Source: Ailanthus altissimus (taxonomy: Eukaryota > Streptophyta > Magnoliopsida > Sapindales > Simaroubaceae). From it: a stretch of 64,000 nucleotides of DNA. Shown here piece after piece: positions 46,651-58,480 of the stretch. Position 1 is the first letter of the stretch, and the number at the start of each line of letters is the position of its first letter. The DNA lies in contig OX327702.1 in NCBI GenBank assembly GCA_946807835.1, positions 11,284,001 to 11,348,000 on the forward strand. The letters are read 5' to 3'. Made by a program: the position numbers and the translations under genes. The notes below the pieces were generated by a model. The model had not been told where the DNA came from. It ran no database searches and was given only the letters and a program-made list of their open reading frames with translations.

Positions 46651-47683
46651 TATTTAGCGTCTAAAAAACTAATAGAACTTATTTGAGCATTACTCGAGAT
46701 GAAATCCTAAGGCATAATTAATCTAGAAAATTATTTTAGGCAATCTTTAGACCGGTTGAGCCTCTAAAGACAACCATTACATATTTTTACTCCTAGTTAC
46801 CATCGTTGAGCCTAATAATCATTTTTCTTTGTTAAACACGTCAATACCTAAGCCTTTAATTTAATCACCTTTCTTAATACTTGCCATACCATGAGCATAG
46901 CACTCATTTTAGAGAGTTATGTGAGCTAAAAGATTTTTTAACATAAAAAAGTAAATTAATAAAAAGGGCTATAGGTTTGGTTATGGATTTTGGTTATTGT
47001 AATATTGTACGAGCTTAAGTTTGGAGGGTCTAGTGGCCTATTTTAAAAAAGGAAATAAAAAAATATGTAGTTTGAATTTGCTATACCCCTAACTTAGAAA
47101 AGAAAAAGATGAACAATAAAATACCAAGGGAATCAAAGAAATAAGTTTATTGGCGGGGAGGAGGAAATCAAGGTAGAAAAGAAATGGTTTAATTTGATTA
47201 ATCTCTAGAGGAATGTATGTTTATGGTATGAGTTGAGCGATATTGATCTAGTTTATCCTACCCTCACCTTAGCCATAAATAACAAGCTAGATAAAATTAT
47301 ATTTGATCATTGATTGTGTGTATGCCTACATTAGTGGAGAGTGATGGAAAAAAAGCCTATGGAGTGTTAATTAAGTGAAAAATCATAGAGACCATTTCAA
47401 TGTCTTATGTGCATAAACTAATTCGAGTGAATGTGACTAATGATTCTAGCTATACACACATGCACCAAGTGGGTAACTTATGGGTAGAATAAATATAAAT
47501 GTCAAACTATTATGATGTTTAGAATTTCCTTGAGATTAGTAGTCATGAGAAATTTTTAAGATAAAGTGCTAATCATTTGCCAACCTAATGTTTTGTGTCT
47601 TTTTGTTGTTTGTTTTCAATTTTAGCTTTTAATTATAAGTATGCTTCGTTACTTGAGGACGAGTAAGTATTTAAGTTTGAGAG
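46651..47683 (+). other. Athila C 3' internal region up to the polypurine tract
   Basis: This AT-rich non-coding sequence has phrases often seen in the 3' part of Athila elements (GGTTGAGCCT, GTTGAGCCTAAT, AATACTTGCCATACCATGAG). It ends ACTTGAGGACGAGTAAGTAT followed by TTAAGTTTGA, a degraded polypurine tract. The Tekay LTR at 47,684 is inserted within a few bases of that tract. Confidence 0.5.
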
Positions 47684-49877
47684 TGACATGACTTACCCCG
47701 AGACCCTCTACTGTAGGTCCCAGCGACCCTGCCGGGCACCTCGACGAAAGTTTCTCAGAATTTAACTGGGTAAGTTGAGAAATTCCATGAGGCGAACCTC
47801 TTTTTAGTTAATGCTATTATTGAGAAAATCTTGAAATATACACGAAAATTATTTCTTAAATTTAAAAAAATGGGCAGAGTTTCCCAATTTTTTTAAAAAT
47901 CCAATACAAAACCTGCAAAGAAATTTTATTTCTATTTCAAACCACTTCTCAATACTACTAAATAGAACCTCCAGTCCTTTTCAAAATCAATCCAACTCAA
48001 CTTAATAATTTCATTTAAATCACAAAATGAGCATATTCATAAAAAGTAAAAACGATCATCATAATATCGAAATCTCTTCTTGTTGGTTCAAAACATACAT
48101 ATAAATATACATACCTATAACTACTATGCAAAAACCAAAAAGGGTGCTATTTAGCACATTTACATTATTCAGATTTGGCCCGCTAATCAGCAATAAGAGA
48201 ATTAGTAGCTGGCATACCGAGACCTGCACCTGGGAATGGGGTTTAGAAAATATAAAACACAAAACGAGTGAGCTAAAAGAGCTCAGTGAGTGCATTTAAG
48301 ATTTCAAATAAAATAACATTATGCATAGATATTAAATTCTAAAAGACATGCATAAATCATGCTTCTAAAATTGGTATAAAGCTGTAAAATAATTTCTAAC
48401 ATCATATGCCAATACAATCTTGCCGAGCGAGGTTTATTTACATCTTCGAAAAATAATATCCAAAATCATTACAACATAATAACTAGCATGTGCATATAAA
48501 TGCATAATAAGCAATCGGTAGATCGAAAACTATTAAAGTCCTCGCTCGGTCATTTTCGTTCTAAACTGTACCAATGATAACCCTAAAGCTCTATACTCAC
48601 GTAGCGACTCAACTAGTACTGCACATGTGAGTAGGTCATGAGGCACCTCAACTAGCAGCACCCACAATAACATCTCAAGACATCTCACTGGCTATACAGC
48701 GGAATCCTACATCACATATATATAGCGAGACAATACCTTATACACATAGAACGACTCACACGACTCGACATCCCGACTTCCCGGAGTTAGTAACATACCC
48801 CCAAAACCTACCCATGTGTACGGGATATACCGGCTGGGCCTAATATAATCACCACCACTATAATCTGAAGGTACCAATGGCCTTTGAAACTGATGTAGTA
48901 GTTTTAAAACTATTTCTTAAACCGAACATGTAAATGCATATCTATGGATATATATCAAAATCATAAATCATGTCTATGCATTAAAAGCTCTTAAAACGTT
49001 CAATTTCATTATGCGAAAACATAATAAACGAAAGATAAACAAAATGATAGGTTTTCACTCACAACTGCTCCGAGCTCAATTTCGCTCTGAATTTCTGCTC
49101 CTGTTACTGGTCTCAATTTTCTTCACCTTGCCAATTTCTTCAATTTGATTACTCCTTCAAGCTCCACACTAGAATTCAACTCAATATCTTTTTCTTGGAT
49201 TTTCACTAATAAAGGCTTCAATTGATCTTAGAAACTAGTATGTGACCTTATTTTAGCTTGATTAAGCATAAAAAATCATGAAAAAGAAACTGAAATTTCA
49301 CTGTAGCAACCCAATTTTCTTTTGCACAAATTTTGCTCTCTTTTGCTCTAAGTGTTGTGCTTTTGATCACTTAAAATTTCTATACATTTCTACCATATAT
49401 ATAGTGCTCCCTCAAAATACCAATTTGCCCATCAACTTACTCTAAATTTCTAATTTGCCATTAGTTGGAAACTAAATATATAATTGGTTCCTTTGTAACT
49501 ATCTAGTTTAGATAGTCTAAGGAACTAACTAGAATTTCCAACTTGGCAATCCATGAGATTGTTTCTAGTTGGTCCATTCTCTAATATATGGATTGTGTTT
49601 CTCAACAAAGGCTTGTTTCATACATAACCCTTAAATGAAAATTCATGTAGTAAATTAAAATTCCTTTTCCAAGCCAATAGAGAAAAATTCCAAAAATATT
49701 CTAGAGTTGTCCGACGCTCTAACCGAGTGTAAAATTACCCAATTAGGTTTAATATCTCTCACGCGCACCATAAAAAAATATTTCTAATAGGGTTAAAATC
49801 AGGTAATCCCACCCTGTCTTCATTACTCTATACCAAAATCTAGGCGCCAATACTATTAATGAGAATTGGATATTACT
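47684..49877 (-). repeat. Tekay-family solo LTR, 2,194 bp, older and deleted, TSD gagag
   Basis: It starts TGACATG and ends GGATATTACT (last base mutated from A) and is flanked by the exact duplication gagag (47,679-47,683 and 49,878-49,882). It is visibly more diverged than the other Tekay LTRs. It lacks about 490 bp corresponding to 38,641-39,130 of the copy at 37,199-39,971; the edges of that gap are two copies of CTCACC in the longer LTR. It lies between the polypurine tract and 3' LTR of Athila C. Confidence 0.9.
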
Positions 49878-49886
49878 GAGAGAGTT

Positions 49887-50705
49887 TGATAAGTGCATTT
49901 TATATATGATGTTATACCCTTCTTCATTTGATAATTTCTCATTTTGGATGTGAATGTGTAGTTTTTTTATGTGTTAATGTTGTAGTTTTCAAGTTAACAA
50001 AACTATTTAGGATGAAATAGTAAGGCAAAGATATCAAATATGCTACAGTAGACATAAATAGTATTTTGCTATAATGCCCTATGCTAAGACACCAAAAAAC
50101 CCAAGCATTAGCACTTAGGCACTGCCAGCACCTAATATCACTTTTGAAGTTTGTGGCCTAATTTTAGAAGCCTTTTGTAACCTATTCAAAGAAGTTGAAA
50201 AGGCTCATTTATCATCAAGGAGAAAACATGAAATTGGAGAGAAAAACAAAGGATTTCTAGTGAGAGAAAATATTTTAGAGCTTGAATGTTTGAAGACCAT
50301 TGAAGATTGAAGGCTCCAAGAAGTTCTCCAACTAGTTTTTCCTTCTCTTTTTGTCACCTTTACTTTAATTTAAAGTTTATATTTTTAATTTGTGTTGATT
50401 TGAACATGATTACTCTTGTGAATCTTTGGATTTTTGAATTATGCATTTGACTATGGATAGCTAAATTTCATATTCTAGGGCTTGATGTAACTCTACTAAG
50501 TACTATATTATGATATTTTAGTTAAATAATGACTATATCTTGTGTTTTTCATTTATGTCTTTGAGTTTAATGCTTCTAATTTGATTACAAGATTGATTTG
50601 ATGACTTAAAAGTGTGGGTTGTATGCTTAGGAAAAATTAACCCATGTGTTGGAATTGAAAAACATAACCTTAGTTTTATTGAGTAGGGAGACTAATAAGA
50701 CTCAA
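49887..50705 (+). repeat. Athila C 3' LTR, truncated
   Basis: It starts TGATAAGTGCATTTTATATA and matches the 5' LTR from 34,514 to about 35,350. It stops at 50,705, after which minus-strand Tat coding remnant begins, so about 0.5 kb of the LTR's right side is lost. Confidence 0.7.
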
Positions 50706-52269
50706 ATTTTTACATTCGGATTGAAAGCTTTGTAGGCTACAGCCTTTGCTCTAGAATGGTTCCTACAAATTCCTTCTATAACTATGAAAGTATGTACTTC
50801 GTCGCATCAAGTCTTAGGCACCTTAGATATGGTCGTTGCCATCAGTAAATAGTACCATCAATTAGTATGTAACATGAACCTTAGATATGGTTGTCCCTAT
50901 CAGTAAATAGTATAAACAATTAGTATGTAACATGTAACCGTCTATCTGAGTTGACATGTTTCTTGCTTTTCCTGTAACAACTCTACCTTTTTATATAACT
51001 CTTGATCGGGTCCCATTCAACTAGGACGAGAATAAAATTTGCATTTCCTCTATAGTTTCCTCGATGCTCAATTTAAGGACTAGTTCAAGAGGTACAAAGT
51101 GAGGTATACAAGCTTCCTTCAATGAGGCTAGTTATGCCAATATGACCCCTCCCCCCCGATAGTTCTCTATTCTTGGTGTTTGTTGTATCTTAATCCCTTT
51201 AAATTGTTTGATCATCTCGTTAACCTTAAGCAAATATATAGTCATGTTCCCTCGTTGAGGCTGAAAGTCCTTGTTGACCTAGTTCATCACAAGCTATGAA
51301 TTGCTTTTAATAAGAATTTTATTTGCCAAAAGTGCACAAATAACTTTAAGGCTTGCTAATAAAGTCTCACATTCAATCTTCTTGTTGGAGACTGGGAAGA
51401 CAAACCAAACTACATAGCTAAGCTCATAATTTTTTGGACTAATAAGAACTACATCTAATCTGCACCCATAATAGTTAGATACCTCATCAAGATCGAGTTC
51501 CCAAGTTATAGTTTGGGGGCCATTTGCTATTTGCTCACCCGAAGACCTCTTGGATTAGACTTTGGTCATGACCAAATCTCCTTGAATACACTTAGTCATA
51601 AAATCTACAAGGGTTTTTCTCTTAATAACAATTATTGTTTTATATTAGAGGTCAAACTCACAAAGCTCAACTGCTCAATTAATCACTTGAAAAGATCGAG
51701 CTTGTGAAAGATCAATCTTAGAGCTGATTAATAAGCATGAAATAACATGTGCATTAAAATAGAGTCGAAGTTTTTGCACTAACATAAATAATATTAAAGC
51801 CAATTTCTTCACCAAGGGATAGCAGATCTCAGGATCTAAGAAAGCCTTGCTGGTGAATTATAATAGTCTTTTGGTGCTTTCTTCCTCCATGACCAATATA
51901 GAGCTTACCATTCGTATCAAAATCCTCAAATATATTATCAAATGATCCTTAGTCTTTGGTATGACAAGGTGGATGGGCTTAGTTAAATACATTTTTAAAT
52001 TCTAGAAGGCCTCTATATTCTAAGGAGTCCATTTGTCTTCTCCCTTTGCTTAATGGCCTTAAAGAACTTGAAATAGTTATTAGTATCATTCGAGATAAAT
52101 CTATTGAAGGTAATCACTAATCTTTTTAATCTCCAAATCTCTTTTATAGTATTTAAGGACTTAATTTCCAAGATAGCTTTAACTTTATTGAGGTTGGCCT
52201 AGATCCCCTTATGCCTCAGAATGAGCCTTAAACTCTTGCTTGACTCTACCTTGATGGCACACAAAATTA
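50706..52269 (-). pseudogene. Tat pol: end of RT, RNase H and archaeal-type RNase H
   Basis: Minus-strand reading from 52,269: CAIKVESSKSLRL, RHKGI and NKVKAILEIKS (equivalent to 'FGVxSGKFLGFxVxxRGIEANPDKVxAI'), then FNRFISNDTNNYFKFFKAIK, the RNase H part KKLALILF and KLRLYFNAHVI, and YKTIIVIKRKTLVDF. The second, archaeal-type RNase H follows: ELDLDEVSNYYGCRLDVVLI, WFVFPVSNKKIECETLLASL and NSLVMNQVNKDFQ-like residues at about 51,490-51,200, then PRIEN. The second RNase H is a hallmark of Tat-lineage elements. There are many stops. It ends where the Athila C 3' LTR begins; integrase is not seen. Confidence 0.75.
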
Positions 52270-52274
52270 AACAC

Positions 52275-54365
52275 GAGCAAATATTAAAACTGTAAATGTT
52301 CGGGCTGTGTGAAAGTGATAAAATTTGAGTAGAGTATCATTCCATGAGGATTGGTTTCTAAATTAAAACTAAGTGCTAAGGCATTCACTATCTAAATTTA
52401 TCTAGGCTAATTAAAAACACTTAAATGGTTAAGGAATTGAAATTATTAAAATTACTAAAAGTCAAACACATTCAAGAGGATGGAAATTATATGGCAATGG
52501 GTCCTAGAATCTTAAATTCACTATACCTTTCCTAAGTTCTTTAGTAATAATGATTAACGTTTTTTTGTGAATCTATTAACCAAGGGTTTAGAAATAAACT
52601 CGCTACCTCTCCCAAATATTAAGTGACTCTCTATGCATACATAATCAAGTTGATATCTCTATCAAACTTGGTCATCTATACATGCATTATACTATTAATG
52701 TATGGTTTCTAACAAAGCGTAAGTGCACACTACCGTATGAAGTAATACAGGATTGAGTCAAAGTATCATTCTCATGGAGACTATATTCATTTTTATTCTT
52801 CTAATCAAGCACTAAAATTAATCCTACTTAACTCTTATTCAGACAACATCTAAGGATGAATATTTTCTAATTAATCTCAATTTAAGAAAATAAACTTAAT
52901 CTTAAGTAATAAGCAAACAAGAGTTAAATTCACCATTATAAAAGGAATCTAAGATTTTAACTTATTCTCTTAATACTTTATTTAACCTATAATTCTCTTA
53001 TTTAATCCCTCAATAATGAATTAATAGCTAGAACACCCATATCATTATAAGCCTCTAGGACAGATAACTATATTTCACCTTAACAATTACTTATATGTCT
53101 ATGGTAATCAAAATACTATGAAAGTCATTAAGAACAGATCTAATAATGACATACATGCCATTTAGATATATTTCTATGCTACATGGAGCTCAAAGTTGTT
53201 ACCCTATGATCATGTATCAAAATATCTTATGCTACCCTTAAGAGGTTACTTTGATTCTATTAGTCTCAACTTAATATAATCAAAGGTTATGCTAATCAAA
53301 TCTAACACATGAGTTAAAAATTTTCAAGCACATAACTCACAAGTCTAAATCATTTAATTAATTTTCCAATTCAATTAGAAACATTAAATTCAAAAAACAT
53401 AAATGAATAATGCAAAATATAGTCATTAATCAATTACAGACATAAAAACACAGTACTTAGCAGAGTTGCATCAAGCTCTAGAACATAAAGTTTAATTATC
53501 CATAATCAAGTACTCAATTACATTAATCCAAATGTTCAAATAAGTTTCATGTTTAAAATAATAAGAAATACAAATATAAACTTCAAATAAAAGTAAATGA
53601 GACAAAGAGAGAATGAAAACTATTTGTAAACACTCTTGAGGCCTTTAGTCTTCAATGGTGTTCTAAAATCCAAGCTCCAAGAACGTATTCTTTGTGAGGT
53701 CTCCAACTTCTTAATTGTGTTGGAGACCTCCCAAGATGGTTTTGAATGTTTATTACTTTTTATTTTCACTAAAAAGGAAGAACTTTTGGCTTTGAAGAAT
53801 CCACTTTGGTGAGAAATTGAAGTTAAAACATTAACCTCTTTAGAAAATTCCAAAATAATGGCTTTTATAGTGCAAGGAAAAGTAGCAATGCCACTATTTT
53901 GTTTTGAAACGGAAGGGCATTTTCAGATGTACTGTATGAACATTGTGGCATTCTTGTGTTCAATGCTTCAGCATTCTCAGATGGTTATGCCACTAACCAT
54001 GTGTAGAAGCTTAGTTGTCTTAAGGATGTTAACAAATTCACGCAGCCTCATTCTTATTCTTACACTATAGCATTAATATTTTTTAGAAATGCGGGGACAT
54101 TGGTAAGTTAATGCTAGGGTATTCATCTAAATTATGGAACACTAGCGCTTTTGATGAAGAAATGAGCGTTCATCATTTCTTCAATACTCTTTTATGAATT
54201 CTCACTCTTTGGCTCCATTATATATGCTTTTCCTTCCAATTCCTCTATTTCACCATTTGTTTTCTTGCAAAATCAACACATGTATTCATAAATAGCATGT
54301 GATTACTTAAAAATAGAAAGAATCTAAGTTAAAATAGGGCTAACATATATGTCAATATCATACTC
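52275..54365 (-). repeat. Athila-type LTR block inserted in the Tat RT
   Basis: Tat RT coding text stops at about 54,370 (residues FELLREHS) and resumes at 52,269 (CAIKVESSKSL), which in intact Tat RTs are about ten residues apart. The block is flanked by aacac on both sides (52,270-52,274 and 54,366-54,370). Inside are two Athila LTR ends in minus orientation (phrases at 52,325 and 52,745) and a region (53,455-53,490) that is the reverse of the Athila C LTR phrase around GATGTAACTCT. It is therefore probably an LTR with a second related LTR nested at about 52,695. The ORFs at 53,620-53,853 and 53,858-54,070 are not supported. Confidence 0.6.
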
Positions 54366-54370
54366 AACAC

Positions 54371-57300
54371 TATGCTCCCTCAAAAGTTCAAAGGTCTTTC
54401 ACAAATCTTAGGCATGGTCCTCTAATCTCTTTAATTTATCAATCATGTGTTCTGTGTAAACCTCCAAGCTCTTCCCAATTAGTGTTTAAGATAGCTTACT
54501 CATAAGCCTTTGATAAGTCAGCCCAATGTTCTTCAACCCAAAGTGCGTGACTTTATTTCAGTAGGTCTCTAATAGGATGAATAAGGTCTTTTCTTTGTCA
54601 GGCAAAAATATCTTGCTTTTGTTGAATCTTAAGAAGGCATCCATAAAGTTGAGTATAACATCCTTGCTATGGAGTTGACCAACTTAAAGAGATGAAAGTT
54701 ATCCTTCAAGTCTACACATATTCTTCAATTTCTGTTCATTTTGACCATAACCATGTTAGTCAACATATTAGGGTAGTGGACTTCACAAGTGAATCTTGTG
54801 CTTAAAGTTTCTTCTCTTTGGCAGCCACAACCTTATTCCTCTCTTTGTTGAAGATCCTTTATTTCTCTTAATAGGATTGAAGGATGAACAAACAAATGTA
54901 TTCATGTGATATCAATGAAGGATCTATTCTTAGAATATCTTTATGAGACCAGGAAAAGATATCTGAGAATACCTTAACTAACTGGCTCAAGCTACTCTTG
55001 ATTTACAAGCTCAACTGAGAGCCAATCTTTATTACTTTTGATTCTCGAGGGACCCTAGCTTAACCTATTTCGAGATCATCTCTCTTACTGGTCTGGTAAC
55101 TTCGATTGACTTTCTTCTCTCGGGTTAACTACAGATACGCAATAAGTCCTCTTTGTCAAGGTTGTATAGTAACTCTTTTCTATAATCTAATCCTTAGAGA
55201 TAACTCCTACTCTATCTCTGTTTGAGAACTTAAGTTTTATATAACAAATGGATATAGTTGCATTCATGTTAGCCATTAATGGTTATCCTAGCAAGATCTT
55301 ATAGGAGGAAAGGCTGATTAATCATAATAAATCTCAACTATATGGTCTTTACGTAAGGTGAGGCTCTAAGGCTATAAGAAAATTAATAGCCTTGAGTAGC
55401 ATGATGCAACTATCTCTAAATCCATACATTAGAGTTTGGGTTCTCTCCTCCAAACCCATACAATAAAGTCTGGGTTTTCTCCTCCAGACCCATACAATGG
55501 AGTATGGATTATTTCCATCTTCAATTTTTAATCCTAAGCTAGCTTAATGCCTTTTTAAAAATAATGTCTACCGAGCTCTTAGGGTCAACAAATACTTAAT
55601 TCACCTCAGTTCCTACTATTTAAATAGTAATTATCAATGCATTATTAAGTAGATAGCTAACTCATCAAGCATCCTCCTCAGTAAACATTATTGAAACATC
55701 TTGAACCCAAGGCTTTTTAGCGATTAAGATGCTCATCACTTGATGCTTAATCATAGAGTAATTTAAGTAATTCTTCCTTTGTTTATTTGAGTCTCTAGCC
55801 AATGTGAGCCAGTTAATGATCATCATAGTCATTCCTCATTGAGGCGAGGAATTGAGACTTGGCTAAAGCTTCTTTTATCCTTAATCAACTCTAAACTCAT
55901 TTAATTACCCATCCTTGCATAGCCAATCTACTTGCTCCCTTAAATGCTTATACTCATTGGTGGTATGTCCATAATCTTAATGGAACTCAACTTCTTATGT
56001 TTACCATGTTGATTTGCTTGTTCATTCAAGATATTCGACTTTCTATCAGGTTTTTTCCTATGACAGCCTTAAATAAAATCCCCAACAAAATCGTAAGGGG
56101 TATATACCTCTCTTGTTGGATCCTCGCCACTCTAAGGAATGTTTTCTTGTTCCCTCACCTTGTTTATCCTCCCGTGATCCATGCCTCTTCTCACGCAATG
56201 AATCATTTTTAGTGTACTTTGAGGGACAAAGTGGTGTCTTGCTTTTTTCTTCTTTACCCTTGAATAATCTCTTCTTAAAATAACCTATTCTCGAGAGGTT
56301 TCCTCAACTTTCTAACTTTTATTTCTCTTCTCGTGTCTGTTGTAACCACCTTCTTCACTTTCTCTTTCTCTTAGATTTTTAGATACTTAGGGCTTTGGTC
56401 ATAAGCGATTGAGTAAGTAGTGATCGGGTTCTTTAAAATATAGTACTAAAACCAATTTACCTGAGCCTTACCTTTAACACTTATAATGCAACAAGTAGGT
56501 TACAAGCCTCAAGTTGAATTACTTCTTTGTGGAACCTTAACATAAAAGGTCTGAAGCTTTCTATCTTGCTCTTCTTAAGCTTTTTCAATTATTGTTGATC
56601 TCTCCCTAACTTACAAGTTCTACAGAAATGTTAGACAAATTTATTAGTTAGCTCGTTATAAAAGGAGATACTTATCTGCTTTTAATTCTCACACTAGAAG
56701 AGAGCCTACCCCCCTCCCCCCCAAAGTTCATATAGAACATATGACACATATAGTTCTATTTTAATCTTGCAATAGGTAAAAAAGCCAGTCACTTGGTCTA
56801 TATAGTAATTTGGATCAATAGTGTCCTTATAGGTGGAGAGACTACGTAGTTTAAATGTCATAGGTAACTTCATATCTCTGATCTCATTAATAAGTGGAGG
56901 TTTTCTCTTACTCTTGATCAGTTTTAAGGGTGTAAGCTAACGTTTATCCCTTTTCTCTAACAACTCATACAATCGTGCCTTAAGTCCATCCTCTTCTCTT
57001 AGAGGAACCTCAGGAACTTCAATCCTCTTCCCTCACTTTCTCTAAGTTTCTTCTTGTTATTTAGAGACATTTGAGTATTATGTTAGCCTAAGTCATCTCT
57101 ATGCCTCTCTTATTTAAGATTTTTCCTTCTCTATCCTAAATCTCCAGCCTAAGAGTATACTGCTCGATAGGTTCTTAGTTCGATCTTTTACTTAAGGATT
57201 GGTTCTTTTTACATAGCACTTATATCCCCCTTACCCTTTAGTGAATATGTAGGTCAAACAGAATGCTTACTAGGTCCAATTAGTAGAAAGAGTTATATCG

Positions 57301-57600
57301 GGTTAGTCTGACCGACTCATCTATAGCAACCTCTAAGACTTAAATTGCTCTTCTAGCTTTTATTTCTCTCTACCACTACCGCCAATAGCTCTTTTATCTC
57401 CTTTCTCTTATGTTTTGCTTGTTTCAACTTCTCTTGCAACTCAACTTGTTAGGCAAGTATTTTCCTTTCCTGGTGTGCTATATTATTATCATTTGCCTCT
57501 AACAATTAATTCTATTTATTTTGGTCAAGAGGCTCACTCAACTATTGATTTCGGGTGTTTATGGATTGAGTAGTCATCTTGTTAGTCATTGTCTATTTCC
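54371..57600 (-). pseudogene. Tat gag, protease and reverse transcriptase remnant
   Basis: Minus strand, right to left: a Gln/Lys-rich N-terminal stretch (57,600-57,300), then the gag domain (about 56,900-56,700) INEIRDMKLPMTFKLRSL, TYKDTIDPNYYIDQVTGFF. Next is the protease near 55,690-55,540 (FTEEDA, then FVDPKSSVDIIFKKAL, where the family has VDTGSSADILF, so the catalytic site is lost). RT follows at about 54,960-54,370 (FSWSHKDILRIDPSL, ILNFMDAF, FGLKNIGLTYQRLM, then LEVYTEHMIDKLKRL in place of the YVDD box). These are typical Tat-clade blocks in the right order. Stops are frequent. The ORF 55,997-56,212 (plus) is a shadow. Confidence 0.75.
55422..55523. repeat. 34-bp tandem repeat, three units, in the Tat protease region
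   Basis: Units start at 55,422, 55,456 and 55,490, each beginning CCATACA, containing TTTGGGTT/TCTGGGTT/TATGGATT and ending with a pyrimidine-rich TCTCCTCCA-like part. The third is the most diverged. The expansion shifts the protease frame (34 is not a multiple of 3). Confidence 0.75.
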
Positions 57601-57635
57601 CTTTCATAGTTGTCTCATTATGGCCCCATATTTTG

Positions 57636-57653
57636 TTTCCATAGACAATGCCA
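57636..57653 (-). other. Decayed Tat primer-binding site
   Basis: The minus strand reads TGGCATTGTCTATGGAAA, close to TGGCGCCGTCTGTGGGAA that follows the 5' LTR in many Tat elements; most differences are transitions. It lies 6 bases from the LTR end at 57,660 and sets the element's orientation as minus. Confidence 0.6.
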
Positions 57654-57659
57654 TCCTAT

Positions 57660-58480
57660 TGACTATGAATTTTAGGTTGTCTTAGGCCATCGAGTTAGAT
57701 TTATAGATTTTTAGGAACAATTGAGAGACTTTGTGATAGGTTGGGTAGAAACCAAGTTAGATTGACCACTACGAGTGTTTACGAAGCAATTAGGCTTCAA
57801 GAGCTTCCTACAACCACAAAAAATGTTAGACCACATTGGAGTTTATTCTAGCAAAGATCATTTAATGCTTAAGTCAGTAGAGATCTAAGAGAAAACTATA
57901 AAAGTAAGAGTAAGTGAAAGGAGTGTTTTAAAGGGTGTTTTACTTTTTAGTTTGACGGGGGTGTTTTTTTGTTTATTAAAGAAAGAACCTAAAAAAATAT
58001 AGAATAATTGGAATGCTTGAATTAAAACGTTTTTCTTAGCTTCTTAGCCTCCTTTCTATATGCATGTATAGCAGAGTCCTATTAAGTTTAGGGAAAATTT
58101 GTTTCTTCTTTATTTAGACTTATCCCAAACTCATTTGAATTCAAATTGTTCCAAAGATTATTTGCCCTCGAGATTCTTAAAACCAAAGTTGATTGACTAA
58201 TCCTATGATTATGGGGATTGCATTAGTTAAAAATTAACTCCAAGATCCTCGAGGATGTTGATACATCTCAGGTTCTTGGTAAGAACTTATGTAGCCGCCT
58301 TAGAAAAAACTTATATGGTTAGCTCGATCAATATTGGTAATTGAGGAGTGCTTTGTGGTGCTAAAGACTTTGAAGCTAAGGACCATAAGAGGTTCCTAAG
58401 GTCATCCCTTTGTTCACTATTAGGACCTTCCCTTGGTGATGGGTCTAGACTTTTGCTATTCGGATGATGGATCTAGCCCT
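57660..58480 (-). repeat. Tat right (5') LTR
   Basis: It starts TGACTATGAATTTTAGG on the plus strand and matches the left copy (7,040-7,708 and 10,486-10,735) through to GGTGATGGG at about 58,440. No Tekay insertion is present here, so this copy serves as the uninterrupted reference. The right end is where similarity ends and is approximate. Confidence 0.6.

Larger units (their letters stand above)
34514..50705 (+). mobile_element. Athila C: plus-strand Athila element with three nested solo LTRs and a second LTR-X copy
   Basis: In order: 5' LTR (34,514 to about 40,784, split by LTR-X, which itself holds a Tekay LTR), decayed primer-binding site (40,790-40,807), gag (from about 41,022), protease (about 42,640-43,010), a short pre-RT piece fused to an integrase tail (about 43,010-43,430), an LTR-X copy (about 44,170-46,650), 3' internal region (46,651-47,683), a Tekay solo LTR (47,684-49,877) and a truncated 3' LTR (49,887-50,705). 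The LTRs match over about 820 bases. RT, RNase H and most of integrase are deleted. The right edge stops in Tat RNase H sequence. Confidence 0.7.
7040..58480 (-). mobile_element. Shell of an old Tat-clade Ty3/gypsy element, filled by nested insertions
   Basis: Two related LTR copies in the same orientation bound this span (7,040-10,740 and 57,660-58,480). Next to the right copy is a decayed Tat-type primer-binding site on the minus strand, followed leftwards by gag, protease and RT, then RNase H and a second archaeal-type RNase H. Pol is read on the minus strand, so the right LTR is the 5' LTR and the left the 3' LTR. Integrase is not found and is presumed deleted at the Athila B/C insertion. 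A plus-strand (antisense) ORF remnant lies near the 3' LTR, a position where several Tat elements carry an extra ORF. That the two LTR copies are partners of one element is an inference from order and orientation. Confidence 0.5.
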
